A program made the translations under genes and the position numbers. Under the pieces are notes generated by a model. That model did no database searches, was not told the origin of the DNA, and was given only the letters and a program-made list of their open reading frames with translations. Shown here one piece after another: positions 43,015 to 50,654 of a stretch of DNA of 59,305 nucleotides. Source of the stretch: JAXHUM01 sp034189325 (GTDB lineage Bacteria > Desulfobacterota > DSM-4660 > Desulfatiglandales > Desulfatiglandaceae); the NCBI GenBank assembly GCA_034189325.1, contig JAXHUM010000089.1, positions 1 to 59,305 of the forward strand, written 5' to 3'. Positions within the stretch are counted from its first letter, which is position 1, and every line of letters begins with the position of its first letter.

Positions 43015-44487
43015 ATGGCATTCAGTATCGCACTCATCATCATTCTGGGTCTGGGGGCCGACTATCTTTTCAGACGGTTCCGGTTACCCGGTCTTGTAGG
43101 CATGCTTTTAACCGGCGTTCTTGCAGGCCCCTATGTATGGAATCTCATGTCGCCTCAAATGATGGAGGTCTCAGGGGACTTCAGGCAAATAGCCCTTGTC
43201 GTAATCCTGCTGAGAGCCGGATTTGAACTCCGCCGCGAGACCTTGAATCGGGTGGGACAGGCAGCCCTTGTCATGAGTGCCGTCCCCGCCCTATTTGAGA
43301 TAATCGCCGTCGTGGTGGTGGGGCCCAGACTCCTTCCCATAAGCCACCTCGACGCCCTTGTCCTGGGTTCCATACTGGCGGCCGTATCTCCCGCAGTGGT
43401 GGTGCCTCTCATGATAGATTTTATGGACCGGGGAAGAGGCGCCAAAAAGGGGATCCCCACCCTCATCCTGGGGGCCTCTTCAGTGGATGATGTCTTCGTG
43501 ATCGTCCTATTCACCATCTTCATGGGCCTGTACGGGCCTGGGGAGATCCATTATCTCTCCCTGCTGTCCCAGATACCGATTTCCATCTTCTTGGGGATCA
43601 TCGCCGGACTCATACCGGGGTATATCCTGTACCGCCTTTTCACCACCTATGATTGGCGTCCTCCCAGGCGAACCATCATCGTCCTTGGGACGGCCATCCT
43701 ACTGACATGGCTGGAAAAGGTCTGCGAGCCCTGGGTTCCTGTGGCAAGTCTGTTGGGTGTCATGGCGATCGGTTGTATGATTCTTGAGAAATCCGAGGCC
43801 GTTGCCCATGTTATCTCCCAAAACCTGAAAAAACTCTGGGTGTTCGCGGAACTCCTCCTCTTTGTCCTGGTAGGGGCCCAGGTGAATATCCATGTGGCCT
43901 GGAAGGCCGGCCTTGCCGGTGCCCTCGTAATATTGACCGGCCTCGTGTGTCGGAGTCTAGGCGTTTTTCTCTCACTTATCGGCACACATCTCGATTGGAA
44001 AGAAAAGTTCTTTTGTGTTGTGGCCTATGTGCCGAAGGCCACTGTTCAGGCGGCCATCGGGGCTGTACCCCTCGCCGCGGGTGTGCCCTCCGGTGAACTG
44101 ATCCTCGCCGTGGCAGTCCTTTCCATCCTGCTGACGGCGCCGCTCGGGGCCATCGGCATCATGGTATCCGGGGAAAGGATATTGGACCATGGCGAGCGAT
44201 CATTGTATCGATTCAAAGAGCTTCGAGAAGCCCTCGGCCTTCCCCATGTGGGTGAAAGGGTCCGGAAAAGGGACGATGACAGTGTCTGGAAGGTGATAGA
44301 GGAAAGAGAAATATGGATCGAGAGTCAAGACCCAACCGGCGGCAGCAGGCTTGTCCCGGCCATATCTCTTCGTTATTGGGAAAAGGATTTGAGCGCCTCG
44401 CCAGGTACAGGGAAAACCCTCACGTGCCGCTATTGGCAGAATGGTTCTTCATTTCAGGATGAATGGGAAATCCTCTATGATTGGTAA
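43015..44487 (+). CDS. Cation:proton antiporter (CPA family)
   Basis: A 490-residue protein. About 11-12 membrane helices fill residues 1-390, beginning MAFSIALIIILGLGADYLFRRF and RLPGLVGMLLTGVLAGP, the N-terminal pattern of CPA exchangers. FRQIALVVILLRAGFELR and LILGASSVDDVFVIVLFTIF carry the acidic pair region (Asp-Asp) in the ion path. VGAQVNIHVAW and PKATVQAAIGAVPLA are also family-typical. A cytoplasmic tail of about 100 residues follows; it is not a TrkA-N domain. It likely exchanges Na+ or K+ for protons. It starts shortly after the divergent TraB gene. Confidence 0.9.
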   Translation: MAFSIALIIILGLGADYLFRRFRLPGLVGMLLTGVLAGPYVWNLMSPQMMEVSGDFRQIALVVILLRAGFELRRETLNRVGQAALVMSAVPALFEIIAVVVVGPRLLPISHLDALVLGSILAAVSPAVVVPLMIDFMDRGRGAKKGIPTLILGASSVDDVFVIVLFTIFMGLYGPGEIHYLSLLSQIPISIFLGIIAGLIPGYILYRLFTTYDWRPPRRTIIVLGTAILLTWLEKVCEPWVPVASLLGVMAIGCMILEKSEAVAHVISQNLKKLWVFAELLLFVLVGAQVNIHVAWKAGLAGALVILTGLVCRSLGVFLSLIGTHLDWKEKFFCVVAYVPKATVQAAIGAVPLAAGVPSGELILAVAVLSILLTAPLGAIGIMVSGERILDHGERSLYRFKELREALGLPHVGERVRKRDDDSVWKVIEEREIWIESQDPTGGSRLVPAISLRYWEKDLSASPGTGKTLTCRYWQNGSSFQDEWEILYDW

Positions 44488-44721
44488 GGGCCTGCCCGTG
44501 AGATTCCAAGAGATTCTTTTTGACTGGGCTATTGATTATGCCTGTGTCATTGCTGAAAAAAGTCTGTTCCAGGCTGTTATCAATATCCATTTAATGAGGC
44601 CTTGACGTCAAAGAACCTTTTTCCTATCATCAAGGGGCTCGATCTCAATCTGTAAGGAATCGGGACACTGTGAAACGTCCCCCATATAAAAACTCTTTTG
44701 CGACGAAAGGACAAAAACGTC

Positions 44722-46056
44722 ATGACTACCGGATCAGGAAGCAATCTCGTCTCAATTGTACGTTATGATAAACCATTGGAATCAGTGAGAAAGGTCATAG
44801 AACTGTGCCAGGGTCTGGAGAATATCCGGGCAGGAGCGAAGATCTTTATCAAACCCAACGTGGTCTTCTGGTCTCGTTCGGTAACCTTTCCGAAATGGGG
44901 CGTTATCACAACCTCACGCGTTATGGAAGACATTGTCACCCTTTTGGTTGAAAGGGGATTTTCGGATATCACGATCGGTGAGGGAATGGTCACCTATGAC
45001 CCCAAAGACAGGGAGACACACGAGGATGCCTTTGAAAAGCTCGGTTACAACAAACTGTCCAAACGTTACGGGGTCAAGTGTATCAATGTCCATAACAGGC
45101 CTTTTAAAAAGGTGGACCTTGGACAAGGCGTTGCCCTCAAGTTTAATACCGATATCCTCGAGAGCGATTTTGTCATTGACGTTCCGGTCCTCAAGACCCA
45201 TGCCCAGGCTGTGGTGAGTCTCGGTATCAAGAATCTCAAAGGGGTCCTGGACATAAGCTCCCGAAAAAAATGCCACAGCAATGACCGGGACAAGGACCTC
45301 CATTACATGGTATCAAAGCTCGCAAGTCCGCTTCCGCCATGCCTGACGATCCTGGACGGGATTTACACCATCGAGCGGGGTCCGAGCTTCGATGGAACCG
45401 CGAGGAGGAGCAATATCCTGATCGCTTCAACCGATATTCTTTCAGCGGACATGGTCGGGGCCAATGTCCTGGGCTTTGAACCTAAAGAGGTCCCCCATAT
45501 CCATGCCATGGCTGAGGATTGCGGTAGACCTACGGATCTCTCGGACATTCATGTGGCCGGAGAATCGATCGAAGCTGTCGCCTCGCACCATGAATACCTC
45601 TTCCCCTATACCGAGGATGAGACACTGCCGGTTCCAATGAAGAAGATGGGAATCGAGGGCCTCTCCTATCGCAAGTATGATGTTAGCCTTTGCACCTATT
45701 GTTCCTTTCTCAACGGTCCTATCCTCGCAGCAATCGCCAAGCTCTGGAAGGGCGAGCCGTGGGACGATGTGGAGGTCCTTACCGGAAAGATGATGAAGCC
45801 CACACCAGGCATGAAAAAGACCATCCTGTTGGGCAAGTGCATTTACCAGGCCAATAAGGATAATCCCGACATAAATGAGATGATTGCCGTCAAAGGGTGT
45901 CCCCCTTCAACGAAGCAAATAATAGAGGCCTTCCATCAGGCGGGGATACCGATTGATCCGGTTTTCTTGGAGGACATGGATAAGATCCCCGGTTTTTTCA
46001 TGAAAAGCTATCTGGGAAAACCGGAATTTGAAGAGTCCTTTTTTACAGTCGAGTAA
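44722..46056 (+). CDS. DUF362-family protein with a cysteine cluster
   Basis: A 444-residue protein of the DUF362 family. The N-terminal part has the typical GAKIFIKPNVVFW, DITIGEGMV and FVIDVPVLKTHAQAVVSLGIKNLKGVL segments. In the C-terminal third CTYC (Cys324, Cys327) is followed by Cys373 in LLGKC and Cys393 in VKGCPPS, a spacing that could bind one iron-sulfur cluster. Related proteins in anaerobes often carry ferredoxin-like domains, but their chemistry is not known. ATG 44722 is preferred over an upstream TTG, with AAAGGA 10 bp before it. It has no obvious operon partner and converges on pcm with a 5-bp gap. Confidence 0.85.
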   Translation: MTTGSGSNLVSIVRYDKPLESVRKVIELCQGLENIRAGAKIFIKPNVVFWSRSVTFPKWGVITTSRVMEDIVTLLVERGFSDITIGEGMVTYDPKDRETHEDAFEKLGYNKLSKRYGVKCINVHNRPFKKVDLGQGVALKFNTDILESDFVIDVPVLKTHAQAVVSLGIKNLKGVLDISSRKKCHSNDRDKDLHYMVSKLASPLPPCLTILDGIYTIERGPSFDGTARRSNILIASTDILSADMVGANVLGFEPKEVPHIHAMAEDCGRPTDLSDIHVAGESIEAVASHHEYLFPYTEDETLPVPMKKMGIEGLSYRKYDVSLCTYCSFLNGPILAAIAKLWKGEPWDDVEVLTGKMMKPTPGMKKTILLGKCIYQANKDNPDINEMIAVKGCPPSTKQIIEAFHQAGIPIDPVFLEDMDKIPGFFMKSYLGKPEFEESFFTVE

Positions 46057-46061
46057 AAACC

Positions 46062-46715
46062 TTACTCTTTCCAGCCGTGAGCGCCTACCAGATTAACGAA
46101 ACGGCAACCTCCGAGGTCCTCTCGGACAAAGGCGCCTCTGTTCTTGGTTATCCTGATCAGTTCCTGACTGAATTTATTGCCCACAGGAATGACCAGACGG
46201 CCGCCCTCTTCGAGCTGGTCGAGTAGGGGCTGGGGAACCTTCGGGGCACCGGCCGTGACAATGATCGCGTCATAAGGCTGGTGTTCCTTCCATCCGAGTG
46301 TGCCGTCAAAGGCCTTGAATAGAATATTGTTGTAGCCCAATTCCGCAAGGATCTTCCTGGCATTGACGAGGAGGGGGCGGATCCTCTCGATCGTGTAGAC
46401 CTTCTTGGAAAGCTCGGCAAGTATAGCTGTTTGATAACCGCTGCCCGTACCGATCTCAAGGGTCTTTTCCGAGCCGGTGAGCTGGAGCGCCTGCGTCATC
46501 AGGGCCACCATATAGGGCTGAGAAATCGTCTGTTTGTGACCAATCGGCAGAGGGTGATCATTATAGACTTCATTTATCAGGGCCTCTTCGACAAAGCGGT
46601 CTCGGGGGATTTCTCCCATTGCCCGAAGGACACGGGGATCTTTGATGCCGCGGGGAATAAGATGGGACTTGACCATTTTTTCCCTGGCTATTCGATAATT
46701 CACGGAACGGGCCAT
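46062..46715 (-). CDS. pcm: Protein-L-isoaspartate O-methyltransferase
   Basis: A 217-residue SAM-dependent repair enzyme that methylates isoaspartyl residues of aged proteins. Motif I is GSEKTLEIGTGSGYQTAILAEL, preceded by MVKSHLIPRGIKDPRVLRAMGEIPRDRFV and QTISQPYMVALMTQAL, all canonical; DAIIVTAGAPKVPQPLLDQL and GGRLVIPVG follow. The frame is open 26 codons further upstream, but that stretch lies in the 145-bp inverted-repeat element, so ATG 46715 is taken; ATG 46676 with AGGGA upstream is an alternative. Confidence 0.94.
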   Translation of the reverse strand: MARSVNYRIAREKMVKSHLIPRGIKDPRVLRAMGEIPRDRFVEEALINEVYNDHPLPIGHKQTISQPYMVALMTQALQLTGSEKTLEIGTGSGYQTAILAELSKKVYTIERIRPLLVNARKILAELGYNNILFKAFDGTLGWKEHQPYDAIIVTAGAPKVPQPLLDQLEEGGRLVIPVGNKFSQELIRITKNRGAFVREDLGGCRFVNLVGAHGWKE

Positions 46716-46742
46716 ATTTTTTTGCTCGAAAAGTCTATTACC

Positions 46743-46887
46743 TAGTGTCCATCCATAAATGGTCTTTTTGCCCAATCTCGGTGTTATGCTCAAAAAATAA
46801 TCCTTGGAATATTAAACATATGCCTGCGGTTAATTTTTTCGCATGCCTTGATCTTGAACAAAAATCCTCATTTATGGATGGACACTA
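46743..46887. repeat. 145-bp MITE-like element with perfect 19-bp terminal inverted repeats
   Basis: TAGTGTCCATCCATAAATG at 46743-46761 is the exact reverse complement of 46869-46887. The inside is A/T-rich and non-coding. The termini start and end with TA, compatible with a TA target duplication as in IS630/mariner-type elements. The left end lies 27 bp from the pcm start codon, so it has supplied or replaced the pcm upstream region. No transposase with such ends is in the window. Confidence 0.8.
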
Positions 46888-47099
46888 CCTGAGTGATCAT
46901 TTGTTCCTTGAAAACCTGTTTCTGGGTAATATGAAAGAAAACCACCGAAAATGTCAAGAATTGCCTTTCTGAGAAGCAACTCCGAAACCCCTCCTTGCAT
47001 AAAAGATAGGGTATGGGTTACAGTAATGGAGGCCACGTAAGCGGTCTCAGGTGATGCATGACAAAAGAGTCTTAACAGAACCTAAAGGAGCCGGACAAA

Positions 47100-48854
47100 A
47101 TGCGTCAAACCAATTTCCCAAACCGAAAACTCGCAGATGTTGCCCTTGGCCGTGAGCCGGCAGACCTGGTCATTAGAGAGGGTGTTCTTTTGGATGTGTA
47201 TTCAGGGAGGATGATCCCTGGTCGTTCAGTGGCGGTTTCCGGGCAATGGATTGCCTATGTGGGGGCTGATGCGTCACATACCATAGGACGGAATACCGAA
47301 GTGATTGAGGCTGACGGAAGGATCATTTCTCCTGGGTACATGGACACGCATACCCATTTGGCGGGCTGTTGGGACATATCCGACTTCCTGAAGTACGCCA
47401 TCCCGGGAGGTACGACGACCTTTATCACCGAGGCGGAAGCCTATGCCTGCGCCCTCGGAGTCGAGGGATTCAAGGCCTTTCTGGACCAGATCGGTAACAG
47501 GCCTGTTAAGATGTTCGGCCTTATCCCGGCTATGGTCACACTCAGCCCGGCCACCGAATCCCTCGCCATTTCGAGGCACGATGTCCAGGAACTCCTCAAG
47601 GACGATAGGGTCCTGGGCATTGGAGAGTCTTACTGGCAGAACGTGGTCTTGAACTCTAACGGCCGAGTCATGGAGATGATGAGAGAGGCCTTGAAAGCGG
47701 GAAAATCCGTGCAGGGACACGGGGCAGGTGCCTTTGATAGGAAGCTGGCCGCGTATACGGCGGCAGGCGCCCTGTCCTGTCACGAGGCTATCACGAGTGA
47801 AGATGTGCTTTCACGACTCGAATATGGTTACTATGTCATGGTGAGGGAGGGGGATGTTCGCAGGGACCTTGAGATCATTATTCCCATTAAGGATGACATT
47901 GATTTGAGAAGGGTGATCCTGGTCACTGACGGCGTCAATCCCGATCTCTTGATCAAGGAGGGCTACCTCGTCGATGTGGTACAGAAAGCGGTGGATCTGG
48001 GTGTGGACCCGATCCATGCCGTGCAGATGGTCAGCATCAACCCTGCGGAGCATTTTGGGATAGATCATTTTACAGGGGGGGTATCGCCGGGCCGGATGGC
48101 GGACATCCTCATACTGCCGGAAGAAGGGGTCATGAGCCCCGATATGGTCCTTTCAAACGGCGTTGTCGTAGCAATAAACGGAGAGACAAAGGTTCCTCTA
48201 CCTAAGGTGCCCCATCCTGAAAGCCTTTATCACACGCTGAAAATCGATCCTATATCCGAGGCGGATCTCCATATCCCCCTGCCTGAGGAGGGACCCGAAG
48301 AATATGTTCGAACCATAGACATCCAACCGGGAGGCCTGGTAACGAGAGAGGGAAAGGCAGAGGCACAACCCCTTGACGGACAGTATTGTGCAGCGCCTGA
48401 CAGAGACTTGTTGAAGGTTGTCTTTCTGGAGAGGGCCACCGGAAAAGGAGAGCGTTTTGTCGGTTTTGTGCGGGGCTGGGGACAGAAGAGGGGGGCGGTG
48501 GCTATCTCCCAGTGTTGGGACTGTTCCGGAGTCCTGGCCATAGGCGCAGAAGATCGTGACCTGGTCCTTGCCGTCAACCGGTTGATCGAGATTCAGGGGG
48601 GGATCGTCTTGACGGTTGAAGGAAGAGTAGAGATGGAGATCCCCTTTGCTATCGGCGGCTATGTCTCTGAAATGCCTATTGAGGAGATCGCCCGAAATAT
48701 GAGACGATTCCAGGAGGCAATGGCCGGATTGGGATCCACCCTCGAAAATGCCTTTCTGACGATGTGCACCCTCGCATCCCCCGCTATACCCTTTATCAGG
48801 ATTATCGAGAAGGGTTATCGAAGATTCAGAGAGGACGATATCGTAGGGGTGTGA
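47100..48854 (+). CDS. Adenine deaminase-like amidohydrolase, divergent
   Basis: A 584-residue protein aligned along its full length with adenine deaminase (Ade). Present are ADLVIREGVLLDVYSGRMIPGRSVAVSG, PGYMDTHTHLAGCW with the metal-binding H-x-H, GHGAGAFDRKLAAYTAAGALSCHEAITSEDVLSRLEYGYYVMVREG, VTDGVNPDLLIKEGYLVDVVQKAVDLG, and the C-terminal Ade-specific half. Departures from typical Ade are notable: HTHLAGC replaces HVHIESS, and TEAEAYACALG replaces DPHEIANVLG. It hydrolyses an amine or amide from a purine-like ring, but adenine as substrate is uncertain. AAAGGAGCC precedes the ATG. Confidence 0.82.
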   Translation: MRQTNFPNRKLADVALGREPADLVIREGVLLDVYSGRMIPGRSVAVSGQWIAYVGADASHTIGRNTEVIEADGRIISPGYMDTHTHLAGCWDISDFLKYAIPGGTTTFITEAEAYACALGVEGFKAFLDQIGNRPVKMFGLIPAMVTLSPATESLAISRHDVQELLKDDRVLGIGESYWQNVVLNSNGRVMEMMREALKAGKSVQGHGAGAFDRKLAAYTAAGALSCHEAITSEDVLSRLEYGYYVMVREGDVRRDLEIIIPIKDDIDLRRVILVTDGVNPDLLIKEGYLVDVVQKAVDLGVDPIHAVQMVSINPAEHFGIDHFTGGVSPGRMADILILPEEGVMSPDMVLSNGVVVAINGETKVPLPKVPHPESLYHTLKIDPISEADLHIPLPEEGPEEYVRTIDIQPGGLVTREGKAEAQPLDGQYCAAPDRDLLKVVFLERATGKGERFVGFVRGWGQKRGAVAISQCWDCSGVLAIGAEDRDLVLAVNRLIEIQGGIVLTVEGRVEMEIPFAIGGYVSEMPIEEIARNMRRFQEAMAGLGSTLENAFLTMCTLASPAIPFIRIIEKGYRRFREDDIVGV

Positions 48855-48897
48855 CGATTCGGTCCCTGATCGGGGCCTTCCATCAGGATACCTTGGG

Positions 48898-48920
48898 GAG
48901 ACCGCAAAACAGGCGGTCTC
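48898..48920 (+). terminator. Hairpin after the adenine deaminase-like gene
   Basis: GAGACCGC pairs perfectly with GCGGTCTC (8 bp, 7-base loop), 43 bp after the stop codon. No T-tract follows. A TTGACA box lies 14 bp further on (48934-48939), so this gap probably separates two transcription units. Confidence 0.45.
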
Positions 48921-49014
48921 TCAAGCAATCCGGTTGACAAAAGGGCCGGGGATAAGATAAGAATTCGAATTTCCACATTTACCCGACCCATCAACATATT
49001 AGAGAGGAACGTAA

Positions 49015-50634
49015 ATGACAGAAGAAAAGAGAATGGATCCGGAAGTCTTGTCAATGGTGTTCGACACCATAGATAAACTGGAAAGGGAGAAACTCCCCCT
49101 TGAGACCAAACTGGAGATGGACGCGTCCGGTGAGTTTCCCATGGACCTTATTCGGTTTATGCTCGGACCTGAAGTGGCGCTTCATCTGGTTTTTATCCCC
49201 GAGGAATATGGGGGGCTAGGTGCGGGAGCCTCCGACATAGCGCTCATATCAGAGAGAATGGCAAAGATGGATATGGCGGTCGCCACCTCTTTTCTGGCCA
49301 TTTGCCTGGGGATGGATCCTATTAGGGTCGGGGCCACGGCAGAACAGAAAGACAAGTATATCAGGAAGATCGCTGAAGAAGGGATGATTGTGGCCTATGG
49401 CGTTACAGAACCGGAAGCCGGGTCAAATGTCCAGTCTTTAAAGACAAAGGCGGAACGGGTCCTGGATGATGAGGGTCGGATTATTGGTTACAGGCTGAAC
49501 GGACAAAAACAGTTTATTACGAACGGCGGTGTATCCGATCTTTACACGATCCTGGCGGACGCCCCGGACGGCCCAACTTTTTTTATTGTGGAGGCAGGGG
49601 CCGAAGGACTGGTGCCCGGCAAGCATGAAGACAAGCATGGGATTCGGGCCTCTGATACCTGTCCCCTTTCCCTGGAAGATCTCTTTGTCCCTATGGAAAA
49701 TCTCATTGGTGGCGTTGAGGGGCAGGGTTTGAAGCAGGCCAACGAGGTCTTTGGGTATACCCGTTTGATGGTTGCCACCTTCGGCCTGGGCGGAGGCATG
49801 GCATCGTTGGAACGGGCCGTGAAGTATTCCAAAGAGCGCGTCCAATTCGGGACTACACTTGCGGAAAAACAGGGCTACACGCACAGGCTTCTGGTCCCCC
49901 ACGCAGTGAGGTTGGAGGCTGCCAGGGCCTATATCGAAGAGGTGGGCCGCAGGCTCGATTCGGAAGAGACGGATCTCCAGGTGGAGGGCTCCATTGCCAA
50001 GTATTTCGCCACGGAGGCGGGAGATGCCATGGCAAATGACGGCATACAGGCCTTTGGAGGATACGGTTATGTCCGCGAATACGAAGTGGAAAAGATCAAA
50101 CGGGACGTCAAGATTCTTCCCATCTATGAGGGGACGAGCGAGATACAGAGAAATATCATTTCAACATTTCGATTGAGAACCACGGTCCGTTCGAAAGGCA
50201 CGTATTACAGTGATATGGCGGACGCCCTGGACAGGTTGCCGGAAGAATGCTCCGGCCGACTCCTCGCCCATGGTTTGAAGATCCTCAACAGGGTGATTTC
50301 CGGTATGCGGCAACATAAGCTGACCAAGTCTCAATATGCCATGTTTCTCCTTGCCGATATGATGACCTGGTGTGAGGTGGCAAATGCCCAGTGCCACAAG
50401 GCTGCCCAATATGAAGGCGATCAGGAAAGATCCCCCTCCTTCATGAAGGCCGCGGCAAGGCTTTTCGCCAGAGAAACCGTTGAGAAGGTCTATTTAAACG
50501 GCCTCCGGCTTACCTATGGATGCGGCACGGTGATTCAGGAAACAGCTGAGATGTTGGGCAAACTGGACCTGGAGTCTGTTATGAGCGAGAGTCTGAAAGA
50601 TATGGACCTGGTTTCTGCAGAGCTGGTGGCGTAG
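49015..50634 (+). CDS. Acyl-CoA dehydrogenase (long form)
   Basis: A 539-residue FAD-dependent acyl-CoA dehydrogenase with a C-terminal extension of about 130 residues past the usual ACAD end. Middle-domain signatures are AYGVTEPEAGSNVQSLKTKA and NGQKQFITNGGVSDLY, and the C-terminal domain carries IQAFGGYGYVREYEVEK and PIYEGTSEIQRNIIS, in which the catalytic Glu is intact. It introduces the 2,3-double bond into an acyl-CoA and passes electrons to an electron-transfer flavoprotein. The helicase gene follows 20 bp later, so the two may share a transcript though no functional link is evident. Confidence 0.92.
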   Translation: MTEEKRMDPEVLSMVFDTIDKLEREKLPLETKLEMDASGEFPMDLIRFMLGPEVALHLVFIPEEYGGLGAGASDIALISERMAKMDMAVATSFLAICLGMDPIRVGATAEQKDKYIRKIAEEGMIVAYGVTEPEAGSNVQSLKTKAERVLDDEGRIIGYRLNGQKQFITNGGVSDLYTILADAPDGPTFFIVEAGAEGLVPGKHEDKHGIRASDTCPLSLEDLFVPMENLIGGVEGQGLKQANEVFGYTRLMVATFGLGGGMASLERAVKYSKERVQFGTTLAEKQGYTHRLLVPHAVRLEAARAYIEEVGRRLDSEETDLQVEGSIAKYFATEAGDAMANDGIQAFGGYGYVREYEVEKIKRDVKILPIYEGTSEIQRNIISTFRLRTTVRSKGTYYSDMADALDRLPEECSGRLLAHGLKILNRVISGMRQHKLTKSQYAMFLLADMMTWCEVANAQCHKAAQYEGDQERSPSFMKAAARLFARETVEKVYLNGLRLTYGCGTVIQETAEMLGKLDLESVMSESLKDMDLVSAELVA

Positions 50635-50654
50635 CTTATAACAGGGACATCGTA

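Noticed and set aside
46718..46793. 26-codon extension of pcm
   Set aside because: Encoded partly by the inverted-repeat element; normal Pcm length is reached from 46715.
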